This document shows positions 10,570-20,788 of a stretch of 64,000 nucleotides of DNA, one piece after another. A program made the translations under genes and the position numbers. Source of the DNA: Pollenia angustigena (Eukaryota > Arthropoda > Insecta > Diptera > Polleniidae); the NCBI GenBank assembly GCA_930367215.1, contig OV884057.1, forward strand, positions 201,737,621-201,801,620, in the 5' to 3' direction. Within the stretch, counting starts at the first letter, position 1. Every line of letters starts with the position of its first letter. The notes beneath the pieces are model-generated. The model saw only the letters and a list, made by a program, of their open reading frames with translations, did not search any database and was not told the DNA's origin.

Positions 10570-12710
10570 GGGGCTTATAGTATAAAACGCAACGCCAACA
10601 ATTTCATTAAAAGCAAAAACAAAATCAAAAATCAAAAAGTAATTTCAATTTTTGGGAATACAAAATTTTAATTTCAATAGATTTTGTTATTCGTGCTTAA
10701 TTCCCAGTTTTTATTATTGATAAAAACACTTGAAATTTATTGTTGATGGGATAAGCTATTCCTATGCATTTCACTGGTTGCTTAGGCCAGATCATCAGGA
10801 AACTTCATCCATAAAGGTTTTAGACAAACTAAAGATATTAAACCAAATAAAACTGTTAAACGTATAAGAATTATAGCAACAGTTCTACTTGTAACAATAT
10901 CAAAGTTTAAAGAAAACACATCAACAATAAACAACAGTAGGTTCATCTCATCTTACATTTCCCCACAACAATTAGTTGAAATTCTCTCAACATTAATTGT
11001 AGTTGTAAGTAGGTTAAGAAAAATGAAAAAAACAACAACTTACAAAAGATGTTGTCAATTAAGTGTTTTTTAGGCCGTGCACTGCCTGTTTATTATCAAA
11101 AAGTAATTTCAATTTTTGGGAATACAAAATTTTAATTTCAAAAGATTTTGTTATTCGTGCTTAATTCCCAGTTTTTATTCTTGATAAAAACACTTGAAAT
11201 TACTTTTTGATAATAGACAGGCAGTGCACGGCCTAAAAAACACTTAATTGACAACATCTTTTGTAAGTTGTTGTTTTTTTCATTTTGTTTTTCTTAACCT
11301 ACTTACAACTACAATTAATGTTGAGAGAATTTCAACTAAAGGAGCATATAGACGACATGTTTTTGTCATCTGACATGTCAAATTTCCCAATGCAAAACAC
11401 AAACATGTCGTGTGTTACCTTTTTAACTTTGCTTCTGTAAAAGTCAGACGCAAAGTCATCTGACAAAATTTCAATTAGAGCGTGCTCTATTTTCTTCTGA
11501 CAAACCATCTGACATCAGAAATCTATGCCGGGAAGAAACTGGCAGCGGCGTCAACTATTGACGGAATCATTAGCCGGCAGAAGTTAATATTTAACAATAC
11601 CAAGATATGTATGCTCATCTCACCATTGAATAGAATTTATGTAAATATAAACATAAAAACCGTTTAATTATAAAATTCTAAATTGGTATCTTTAAAATAA
11701 AAGAAAAAATGTTAAGATGGCTAAATTATTTTACGGCGCAAATAAATATTTTAAAGCGCCCGTACACGACATGTATTTGTTATCTGACATGTCAAATTTT
11801 CAAGTCACATGTAATTGTTCATGTCTGTCAAAATTGCTGTTTTACATAAGGTTTATAATATTCGGTCACAAACGTACATGTAATTTGCTTCTGACATTGT
11901 CTCTGTTTTTTTTCGCATTGTTATTGCAGAAACCAAAGTAGTTCTCGGTTTCAAAATTGCTTGCTGCCGCCACGAAAATATTTATTTGCGCCGTAAAATA
12001 ATTTAGCCATCTTAACATTTTTTCTTTTATTTTAAAGATACCAATTTAGAATTTTATAATGAAACGGTTTTTATGTATATATTTACATAAATTCTATTCA
12101 ATGGTGAGATGAGCATGCATATCTTGGTATTGTAAAATATTAACTTCAGCCGGCTAATGATTCCGTCAATAGTTGACGCCGCTGCCAGTTTCTTCCCGGC
12201 ATAGATTTCTGATGTCAGATGGTTTGTCAGAAGAAAATAGAGCACGCTCTAATTGAAATTTTGTCAGATGACTTTGCGTCTGACTTTTACAGAAGCAAAG
12301 TTAAAAAGGTAACACACGACATGTATGTGTTTTGCAGTGGGAAATTTGACATGTCAGATGACAAAAACATGTCGTCTATATGCTCCTTTAATTGTAGTGG
12401 GGAAATGTAAGATGAGATGAACCCACTGTTGTTTATTGTTGATGTGTTTTGTTTAAACTTTGATATTGTTACAAGTAGAACTGTTGCTATAATTCTTATA
12501 CGTTTAACCGTTTTATTTGGTTTAATATCTTTAGTTTGTCTAAAACCTTTATGGATGAAGTTTCCTGATGATCTGGCCTAAGCAACCAGTGAAATGCATA
12601 GGAATAGCTTATCCCCATCAACAATAAATTTCAAGTGTTTTTATCAATAATAAAAACTGGGAATTAAGCACGAATAACAAAATCTATTGAAATTAAAATC
12701 AAAAATATTT
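10570..12710. repeat. Large composite palindrome (nested fold-backs)
   Basis: Outer arms 10670-10980 and 12391-12700 are near-perfect inverted copies, sharing for example GGTTGCTTAGGCCAGATCAT and GTTCATCTCATCTTACATTT. Within the left side, 10976-11340 is a second palindrome with ~150-bp arms around a loop at 11110-11195 that repeats the start of the outer arm (10636-10740). A third, 11341-11735 against 11985-12387, is an inverted half-copy of a TTAA-flanked MITE beside a full copy. A partial outer-arm copy is at 17080-17345. Confidence 0.85.
11755..12387. mobile_element. TTAA-flanked MITE, copy 1
   Basis: Terminal region AGCGCCCGTACACGACATGT on the left and, read inversely, AGGAGCATATAGACGACATG on the right, continuing to a shared ATCTGACATGTCAAATTT. 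TTAA lies directly outside both ends (11751-11754, 12388-12391). Collinear with 45504-46116. TTAA targets are typical of piggyBac-mobilised elements, but the termini do not begin CCC, so the mobilising family is inferred only. The open frames read through 11482-11667 and 12054-12245 are the same sequence in inverted arms and start at GTG; they look incidental. Confidence 0.75.
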
Positions 12711-12756
12711 TATAAATTTGTTGTTGCTTTCTACAGACATTCATATTATTTTTTTA

Positions 12757-14012
12757 TACCCTCCACCACAATTAGTTGTGAAGAGGGTATATTAAGTTTG
12801 TCATTCCGTGTGAAACTTTTTTATTATTCATCTCAGACCCCATAAAGTATATATATTCTGGGTCCTTGAGTAATTCTAAGTCGATTTAGCCATGTCCGTC
12901 TGTCTGTCCGTCTGTCCGTCTGTTGAAAACACGCTCACTTTCGAACAACTCAAAAGAAATGAACAAACTTGGTGCCAAATTGCTTGTAGTTATCCTAAGC
13001 AGTTTGGGATTGAAATCCAGCAAAACCGGTTCTGTAGGACCAGAGCTATGAATCAAAATGTGGAACCACCACCTAAAAAAATTGATAATTTTGTTACAAA
13101 AAATAACATAAATGCTGGAACAAGGCACCGAATGAGATAAGATTATGCAAAAATTTGTTTTATTTGACTGGAAATCATGCTGTTAAATTTCGTGAAAATC
13201 CGTCCATAATTTACCCTAAGCCCCATATAAACAATACTCCCGGAAAACAGTTTAGTACGCCTAAAACCGTCAAAAATAACGCTAGCGTAACAAAATTTGG
13301 AACGTCACAGGTTTTTAGAACTAGAAATAACACTGTGAAATTTCGTGACGATCGGTCCATAATTTACCTTAGGCCCCATATAAACCCTACTACCGGAAAA
13401 CAGTTTAGTACGCCTAAAACCGTAAAAAATAATGCAATCATAACAAATTTTGGCTCGTCACAGTTTTATAGGACTATAAATGATACTGTGAAATTTCGTG
13501 AAGATCGGTACATAATTTACCCTAGGCCCCATATAAACTCTACTCCCGGAAAACAGTTTAGTACACCTAAAACCATAATTACATAATAATGCTAGCATAA
13601 CAGAAATTGGTACGTCACAGTTTTAAAGGACTAGAAATGACGCTGTGAAATTTCGTGATGATCGGTCCATAATTTACCCTAGGCCCCATAGAAACCCTAC
13701 TCCCGGAAAACAGTTTAGTACACCTAAAACCATAATTATATAATAATGCTAGCATAACAGAAATTGGTACGTCACAGTTTTAAAGGACTAGAAATGACGC
13801 TGTGAAATTTCGTTATGATCGGTCCATAATTTACCCTAGGCCCCATATAAACCCTACTACCGGAAAACAGTTTAGTCGCCTAAAACCATAATTAATAACA
13901 AATCGTCAGAGTTTAAGATAATAATAACATCATGCAGATATTACTCCTTAAACATTTGAACTGTCGGTGAAGGGTATCAAAGATACGGCACAGCCGAATA
14001 TAGCACTCTAAC
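12757..14012 (-). repeat. Dispersed repeat copy C with internal tandem array
   Basis: Inverse copy of 8216-9310, from TATACCCTCCACCACAATTA (12757) to the CGGCACAGCCGAATATAGCA end (14012). It holds about five units of the ~153-bp tandem block between 13170 and 13915, two more than copy B. Because 153 is divisible by three, the unit stays in frame and creates an artificial-looking 143-residue frame (13155-13586 plus strand) with repeated PHINPT-GKQFSTPKT. Confidence 0.85.
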
Positions 14013-14436
14013 TTTTTTTTTTTTTCAATTTTCAACGCCACAAAATAGAAGTGTTTGCAATTTAAAAATTGAAGATGAATTTCTATAAAAAGGTTCAACA
14101 AAATTATAAAATATTTTTGATTTTGTTTTTGCTTTCGTCACTTTTTTAGAAAAAATCATCAAAACGTCACTTTGTTAATATCGGAACAAAAAATCGTCAA
14201 GATGACGATAACTCGTCAAATCTGGCAGCCCTGTTTTAATTATATTTATTTCTTTTGTTGACGTTTCGCTTTTATTTGACACTTAATTACTGGAAATATT
14301 CCAGTATAAACAGAATTTGTTGTCTCTGTTTTCGCATTCAAATACAGAAGCACTTTTATCTCATAAATCGAGAAACGATGGAATTTTTTTTTTCACACTT
14401 CATGTAAGAAATTTTACGAAATACAGAAACGAGCTA

Positions 14437-14673
14437 CAGGGGTCTAATCACCGCATACGATATCGAGCAAAATTGATCGAAATTATTTATTTTGGTATCA
14501 TAAAACTCGATATCGAATGAAATGTATTGAATTTGAAATAATAGCATTCGACATCGACTAACTCGACATTACATTTATCGAGTTTTCATTCGATACGTCA
14601 GTGTATATCGTATGCAAAAAAATTCGATAGTTTAATCGATACGATAGTATCGAATACGGTGATTAGACTTCAG
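14437..14673. mobile_element. MITE with CAGGGGTCTAATCACCG ends, copy 1
   Basis: Left end CAGGGGTCTAATCACCGCAT, right end TACGGTGATTAGACTTCAG, giving imperfect inverted repeats, followed inwards by ATCGATA-rich sequence with several ATCGAT/ATATCG palindromes. A second, 3'-truncated inverse copy lies at 62173-62371. Non-coding. Confidence 0.75.
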
Positions 14674-16251
14674 GTAAAAATATCTCAGAGTAGAAACAAG
14701 ATATTACAAAGATTATACATACAATTATTTTAAACGTAAGTGGTAGGACTTTTAGATGACATATCAGGTTTTATAAATAAAAATTCTCAAAAACCTGAAG
14801 CGATTGAGAAATTCTGAAATTCCAAAATTTTCAGGCCCGTATAATTTTCGAAGTATTTAAATTTTGTGTTAAGGGCCAAATAACTATACAAGCTGTTTAA
14901 AAACAACAACAAATTGATGTTTGTTTTAATAAAGTTTGGTCTAACCAAAACGCACGATGTTAATTGAAAATAAAACAAAAGGTTTTCCGAGAATTATCTT
15001 AATATTTTTTCATTTTTATATGTGAAACAAATTATTGGCCAAATGCTCGGTGGCATACCTCTATCTGATGGTCTATATTTCCAATGACTCTGAGACATAG
15101 TTAACCCTGCAAGGTTACTCTTCATTTTAGTACATTAAGATTACTCTTCGTCGAATCGACGAACTTTTTAAAAAATAAATTCTAGCAGAAAGATTTTTAA
15201 AGTTAAAAATAAACGAAACTCTTTTTTTGATTGTGTTTTATTAAAAAATAAAAAAACAACAATATAAAAAATAAAAATTAGTTTTCCTTATAAAATTCGA
15301 TGAGAATTTGAACTCTTTTTTTTTTTTTTGTTTTTTTAAATGTAAAAAAAATGTGTCTTCTATACGTGTTGAGTAACATTTGTATGCGATCGCCATATAA
15401 TTATAAGCCGATGGAGACCATTTAAAAATTTTGTCATCTTATCTTTAAAATGTTTTCCCTCTACTTTGATTCCCGGTCGCTTTTTATGCACGAAAATCGT
15501 GGCAGGTTCATTATCTTTAATAAAGTCCAACAATGGTAAAAATATTTAATAAAAAATCGTTTGTGTAATTTCTAATGATTTTAAACAGTTTCGGAATTTT
15601 TAAATTTTCAATTCAGATGTGGTAACACTGACTACATACTTGGTTTGTTTTTATTAAATCAAGAGAATTTTTCCTATTCTTTTTGTGAGTGTAAAATGTT
15701 TTGTGTGTGCTCTTAAAAGTCGGCTTATTTATCTTTCTTTTTGTTTCTGTTTTATAAACTCTAATAGATCGATAAAAATAAAACTTTTGTTTTGAGAAAC
15801 TTCTCTTTTGCTTTGTTTCTTATAATTTTTTTCCTTCTTCTTATTTGTAGTTTAAAAAAAAAACTATCGAGTTTTTTTCAACTTCCTAGAGTGTATTTTT
15901 TTTTTTGTTTATGCATTACTTTACTTTATTTAGCCTAAACAAAAAATTTAAATTAAAAAAAAAAATCTTGTGTATCTTATAAAAGTCATATAAAAATTGT
16001 CGATTTTTTTATTGATGACAAGTGTGAGTGTATGCAAGTTGTTCCTTAAGGAAAGAATGCCCTACATTCAAATTACAGAACCGTTCGAAAAAAATCATGT
16101 TAGTTATATCTCCGAACTTTTAGTTTAATCTGTTTCAAAGAGGCAATACATACATACATATGTACATATCTATAACGAAATTAAGATCCGAGTATATTTT
16201 GAAAATAATAATTTGATTCGGGAATTTTAGCGTGTTACATAAAGAGGCCTG
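14674..16251. other. AT-rich stretch, mostly unassigned
   Basis: A fragment near 14867-14885 (AAGGGCCAAATAACTATAC) resembles the left end of the MITE at 20637-20788. Otherwise long A/T runs; no gene was recognised. Confidence 0.5.
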
Positions 16252-16474
16252 CACCCGTATTCCTTAATTCGCTTAGCTAAAGCTAAATCTCTATCGCTAA
16301 AATGCCTTAGAGAATACAAAATTTAAAAATTTTAGTAATGACAATAAAAGCTAAAATTGCGTTGAATTAATTTTTTTTGGCATTGCCAAATTTAGCGATG
16401 CAAAAATCGCTTAATCAACTTTAAAGATTTTTAGCAATAGAGATTTAGCTTTAGCGAATTACAGAATACGGCCA
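16252..16474. mobile_element. MITE with CCGTATTCNNTAATTCGCT ends, copy 1
   Basis: Inverted ends: CCGTATTCCTTAATTCGCTT with GCTAAATCTCTATCGCTAAA on the left, and inversely CCGTATTCTGTAATTCGCT with GCTAAATCTCTATTGCTAAA on the right. Terminal similarity is about 45 bases per side. Copy 2 is at 18645-18893. No coding capacity. Confidence 0.85.
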
Positions 16475-17079
16475 TTGCACAATTCCATTTGAACACACAT
16501 TCAAATCATTGAAGATTTTTAAAACTCTATACTGCAGTGTTGGCTGTCACAAACAAATTCTTCTGAAGAGAAGTGAATAGGACGAATTATAGTAATTGTG
16601 TGAAAGTGTAAGATCAAAAAACAAATGCTTTACTATAGTGCAAGTGCGGGTATAAAAAATACTAGCAAAAATTAACAAAGGACTGAAAAATGTACGCAGC
16701 AATGAGAGTGGGAACTTTTTGTTCAACTACGTATTGCAACAACAATTCTTTGCAAAAACCATTATTTGTATGCGAACACAGAAAAATACAGATTTACTTC
16801 AATTAAAAAAATTTGTGATATTAATTAAAAAATTATTTAAATGTGCACCATTAAATAAATTAATAGTAGCAATTTAATATTTTTTGATATTTACAACATT
16901 TGCTGCAGCAATGTTGTTGATATAAGTAAACGTTTAATTCAATTGATTAAATTTTTAAATAAAACTGATTTTATTTTTTATTAAACGGTTAATTGAAAAA
17001 ATGGTGAAAATTTTTCCTTAACAAAGTTTCGTTTAAATGTGCAAAATTCCCATTTAAGACTATTGACAAACAGACACTT
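16475..17079. other. Unassigned AT-rich sequence
   Basis: No repeat match within the window and no credible open frame. Confidence 0.5.
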
Positions 17080-17345
17080 ATTGTTGATGGGATAAGCAAT
17101 TCCTATGCGCATTTCACAGGTTGCTTAGGCCAGATCATCAGGAAACTTCATCCAAAGATTTTAGAAAAACTAAAGATATTAAACAAATAAAACTGTAAAG
17201 CGAATAAGAATTATAAACCCCAGTTTTACTTGTAACAATATCAAAGCTTAAACAAAAACAACAACAATAAACAGTGAGTCTATCTTTTCTTACAGTCCCG
17301 ACTGTATTGATTTTTTGTCAACTCTAAATGTAGTTGTAAGTGGGT
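17080..17345 (+). repeat. Partial copy of the outer fold-back arm
   Basis: Collinear with 10736-11030: TTATTGTTGATGGGATAAGC, GGTTGCTTAGGCCAGATCAT, ACTTGTAACAATATCAAAGC and TGTAGTTGTAAGTGGGT in the same order. Diverged at several sites, so not a recent duplicate of the 10.7-kb arm. Confidence 0.85.
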
Positions 17346-17487
17346 AAAGAAAAAACAAAAATAAAAACAATGAATACATTTTTTTTTTGGGTTTTTTCAG
17401 AATTTACTTTAAAAACTTAGGATTTGATGATGACAAAGACACAAGAGCCGAAGTCGTTCTATTTTATTTTAAAAGTAAGCGATGTTT

Positions 17488-17680
17488 TTGCTGTATTGAA
17501 AGTTATTGAAAGAAACAAGTACTGTCTGGAGTGTATTTCTTGTACCCTCACAACACTATTTAAACTGTGCGACGAACAGTACCGCATAGCATTTGGCATT
17601 GTGGTTTAAAACTAACGTTTTGAACACACATATATTTTTGTTGTATGTTTGGTATCCAAATACATTTAGATCTATATTTA
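17488..17680. repeat. Dispersed repeat, copy 2 of 3630-3770
   Basis: Shares ACTGTCTGGAGTGT, TTCTTGTACCCT and ATCCAAATACATTTA in order with 3630-3770. The 61-residue frame at 17424-17609 overlaps this repeat and has no supporting features. Confidence 0.6.
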
Positions 17681-17749
17681 TTTTACAGTCGATATAATCG
17701 ATGATTTAAGTAACATATTAGATTAACTATGGATCGTTGTACCACTAGG

Positions 17750-17954
17750 GCCGGGTTTTTGAGATGTGGATTAAGTTTAAACTTAGTTTAACGTAGTCTG
17801 AAACTTTTTTTTTTCTTATTTCATTGAAGACCAAAATTTTAGCAAAACTAATCTGTTCTTTCAAAATTTTGTATAGAAACTTGGTAATAGCGGCACAAAT
17901 CTGTTTACAGATTAACTAAACCTAGTTTAACTGATACCTCAAAAACCCAGCCTA
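17750..17954. mobile_element. MITE with GGC(C/T)GGGTTTTTGAG ends
   Basis: Left GGCCGGGTTTTTGAGATGT and right ACCTCAAAAACCCAGCCT are inverted. A TTAAAC/GTTTAA-rich subterminal block repeats inversely (AACTTAGTTTAA against CTAGTTTAACTG). About 200 bp, non-coding. Confidence 0.75.
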
Positions 17955-18047
17955 ATATTTCGATCAAGTCAACACACAATGTACATATTTGTTAAACAAA
18001 ACCCATTTCCGTTCTCGCTAGAAAGCTACGTATTAGGTTTTTGCTCT

Positions 18048-18085
18048 TAGAAAGCTGAAGGTCCGCACAAAACGTTTTCGCATCA
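18048..18085 (+). repeat. Fragment related to the AAGCTGGAGGTCC inverted repeat
   Basis: AAAGCTGAAGGTCCGCACAA then ACGTTTTCGC resembles the arms at 5722 and 6460 (complement). A short fragment. Confidence 0.5.
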
Positions 18086-18206
18086 ACACAAGATTCAAAT
18101 TTTAAATTTCTCCAAGTCAAAATATTGTGATTGAATTTTGTATTCGGTTAGATGTGTTCGAGTTTGTATATTTTATCTAAATTCCTATAATTTAGTAAAA
18201 AAAAAA

Positions 18207-19262
18207 TACCCACCCAGTTAGAGTGCTGAATTCAGCTCTTCCGAATCTTTGATACCCTCCACCGACAGTTAGAATATTTCAGGCGATCTTCACGAAATTT
18301 GACAATGTGATTTCTAGTCATAAAAAACTGTGACAGACAGAACATAATGAAAAAAATATTTTGATTTGTGTTTACGTTTTATTTAGCCTCTTTTGTTGGT
18401 TGTCAAATTTCAATTAAACCTATTGATTGAAACTGAACATCAAGAAAAGCTCAAACTTATAAATGTGTTAATCAATTTGTTTGCAGACGGAAAATCAGTA
18501 CGGAATTTAATTAATAGTATAAATTTCTAACAAATACGTTAATTAAAGTTGATTTTTAATTTTTTCTGTGTATGATAAATTATGAACAGATTTTCACGAG
18601 ATTTGACAGTGTTATTTCCAATCATATAAAACTCTGACAGACCAGCGGCCGTATTCTGTAACTCGCTTAGCTTAAACTAAATCTCGATCGCTAAAATGCC
18701 TAAGAGAATGCAAAAATTAAAATTTTTAACGATGACATTAAAAGCCAAAATTACTGCGAATTAAATTTTCATGGCATTGCCAAATCTAGCAATGCGCGTT
18801 ACAGTATTGCATTCGTAGCAAAAATCGCTAAAACAACTTTATAGATTTTTAGCGATAGAGATTAAGCTTTAGCGAATTACAAAATACGGCCACAGAACTT
18901 ATTACAAGAGCATAATTCTTTATGGTTTTAAGCGTACTTAAGAGTTTTTCGAGAGTGGGCTTTATATGGAACCTATGGTAAATTATGAACCAATCTTCAA
19001 GAAATTTCGTGGTATGATTTCAAGTTATACAGAACGAATTTGTGTAAAATCTCAAAAAATATCATCATATTTAATGGTGGTTGTTCCATATTTTGATTTA
19101 TGAATTTCATTCCCAAACTGCTTAGGAGAACTAGAAACAATTTGACACCAATATTGTTCGTTTCTTTTGAGTGGTTCAAAAGTTAACTTGAATATAACAG
19201 ACGGACAGACATGCGGACATGGTTAAATCGACATGGAATTACTGAAGGTTCCAGAATACAAA
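18207..19262 (+). repeat. Dispersed repeat copy D, interrupted by a MITE
   Basis: Begins AGTTAGAGTGCTGAATTC with CTTTGATACCCTCCACCGAC and carries diverged units (ATCTTCACGAAATTT, GAGTGGGCTTTATATGG) and the AGACGGACAGACATGCGGAC block before fading near 19262 without the usual GGGTATA end. The MITE 18645-18893 sits inside it. More diverged than copies B and C. Confidence 0.75.
18645..18893. mobile_element. MITE with GGCCGTATTCTGTAA ends, copy 2
   Basis: Left GGCCGTATTCTGTAACTCGC and right, inversely, GGCCGTATTTTGTAATTCGC. The interior matches copy 1 (16252-16474), including GCATTGCCAAAT. Inserted in repeat copy D. Confidence 0.85.
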
Positions 19263-19414
19263 TATCAAAATTATAGATATTTAAATAAAAATTCAAGATT
19301 CTCTGGTTGCAAACAGAAAGGAAACGTAATTGATCAAGCATTTCTGGTATATACTAAATGATAAGAAACTTAAAAAATGGCTTTCAAGCGACAAAACCTA
19401 AAGTTAATTAAATC

Positions 19415-19678
19415 GGCATATCGACCCCTTTGCCCGAAATTATCGTATATGCCAAATTTTTTGAAATTGAGTTTTTAATGCAATCTTGTTCTACATTCAA
19501 AGAGACGTCACATGACAAAATATTGTAGGCGAATTCCACTTCGTTGGTCCAAAAATTTAATGTGTATTTTCATCATGATATTGCAAGCCAAAGCAGAGAA
19601 AAGTAGAAAAATTGCTTTCCTGTAAAATTTGGTTTTTGTAACACACGACAATTTCGCGCAAAGGGGTCGATATGTGCT
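19415..19678. mobile_element. MITE with GCATATCGACCCCTTTGC ends
   Basis: GCATATCGACCCCTTTGCCC at the left and, inversely, GCACATATCGACCCCTTTGC at the right, followed inwards by CGAAATT(A/G)TCGT. About 260 bp, no coding capacity. Confidence 0.8.
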
Positions 19679-19925
19679 AAGATCGCAGCTAATTAGAGTC
19701 ATATTTAAGCAGTAGCCATTACTACTGCTTTTTTGAGTGGTTGCTGTTGCAATTGAACATAAGGAGCTAATCAGCTGTTTATTCAAAGGTTCAAGGAAGT
19801 TTTGGAATAGTTGCGATAAGAAATCGTTTGGTCAAGTAACGTTAATAGCATAAGGCGGTACATAAATTGGGTTTCGGTACAATTAAGCGTAAAAAAATAC
19901 AAAATTAAAGTACAACTCTCTTTAA

Positions 19926-20100
19926 CTCTACGTTTCCACATGCAAGTAATTACTTGCAAGTAGTGTATGTGTATTATCAACGAAAAATTCCAGGAAACAG
20001 GCGATTTTGCTGAAAGTCAAAAAATTGTGTGAATGTTAGTGAAAAAGTGTGACTGTATTGAGTTTTTCGAACTTGCACTTGCACTTGCATGTGGAAACGG
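19926..20100. mobile_element. MITE with CGTTTCCACATGCAAGT ends
   Basis: TACGTTTCCACATGCAAGTA on the left, ACTTGCATGTGGAAACGGG on the right. Subterminal ACTTGCA/TGCAAGT motifs repeat on both sides. About 175 bp. Confidence 0.8.
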
Positions 20101-20102
20101 GG

Positions 20103-20618
20103 GCAAGCTATGTTCACACTTCGGTTCTAAAAAGCGTTTAAGCAACTCGAACGTGATAAGGCTCTAACCGCATCAAAAGCGAGATGATTAACCATATTTT
20201 GAAGTGATTTGTTAATCACTTTAAATTGACATGATTACAACTTAATCACTTTATTAATAACATAGAATCCTCTGAACATACCTCAAACTGAGCATAATGT
20301 ATGATCGGCCAACATGAACGAACCCCTCACGTGTACAACCGACCACGAATTCTTCCTAATGTTTTTAATATGTCCTTAAATAATTCGTAAGTTTCACAAT
20401 TTCATCATAAATATGTTTAAAATAATCTTCTGATAACTTTCTTAAACTAATTTTATCCAGTTTTAATACTTTAAAGAAATATACATTTGTTTGTTGTTTT
20501 TTTTTTCTTAATCAACTGTCATCTCAATCAGCTCAAATGTAATGTGAAAGGCTTTGATTAGCTGAACCAACATTTTGCTTAAACGTGTTTAAAAGCCAAG
20601 TGTGAATATAGCATAAGC
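20103..20618. mobile_element. MITE with GCTAT(G/A)TTCACACTT ends
   Basis: Left AAGCTATGTTCACACTTCGG with GCGTTTAAGCAA; right, inversely, ATGCTATATTCACACTTGG with ACGTTTAAGCAAA. About 515 bp, no transposase. Confidence 0.75.
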
Positions 20619-20636
20619 GTTGCTGGTACAGATATT

Positions 20637-20788
20637 TGAGGGCCAAATAAACCATACAAATAGTTACACAAACATTTAAAAAAAGTATGAATCATGTTTG
20701 TGTGAATATGAAACATTTTTAATATTCACACAAACATCTTGTTGTTGCAGTTGTCAAACTGCTTGTGTCGTTTATTTGGCCCCTAAGT
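20637..20788. mobile_element. Short MITE with GGGCCAAATAAAC ends
   Basis: GAGGGCCAAATAAACCATAC at the left and GTTTATTTGGCCCC at the right. The interior has a second inverted pair (TGTTTGTGTGAATAT and ATATTCACACAAACA), so the whole 150 bp can fold as a near-hairpin. Confidence 0.8.

Larger units (their letters stand above)
9861..14233. mobile_element. hAT-like element, 4.4 kb, non-coding, with nested insertions
   Basis: Terminal inverted repeats are CAGTGCTGCCAGAT on the left and ATCTGGCAGCCCTG on the right. TTTTAAT flanks both sides (9854-9860 and 14234-14240), compatible with a slightly decayed 8-bp target duplication. Just inside both ends lie ATCGTCA-type motifs, as in the element at 59834-60959. 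The interior contains the composite palindrome (10570-12710) and inverted repeat copy C, so much of the length is later cargo. No hAT transposase motifs were seen. Confidence 0.65.
9412..14436. mobile_element. Outer TIR element split by later insertions
   Basis: Left end TAGCCCGTTTCTGTATTTC and right end, read inversely, TAGCTCGTTTCTGTATTTCG form a terminal inverted repeat at 9412 and 14436. Weak similarity continues inwards for over 100 bases, including a CTTCTGTATTTG / GTTTCTGTATCT block and an ATTCCAGTA / TTTCCAGCA block near the inner edges. The middle is occupied by the hAT-like element 9861-14233. The host element's own unit would be only a few hundred bases; no transposase is seen. Confidence 0.55.

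Noticed and set aside
11482..12245. Paired small proteins LYFLLTNHLTSEIYA-type on both strands
   Set aside because: They are the two arms of a palindrome, begin at GTG, and the third copy at 45.9 kb stops early. No sign of coding constraint.
13155..13586. 143-residue repeat protein
   Set aside because: Lies wholly in a tandem non-coding repeat whose unit is a multiple of three; listed as a low-priority test instead of a gene.
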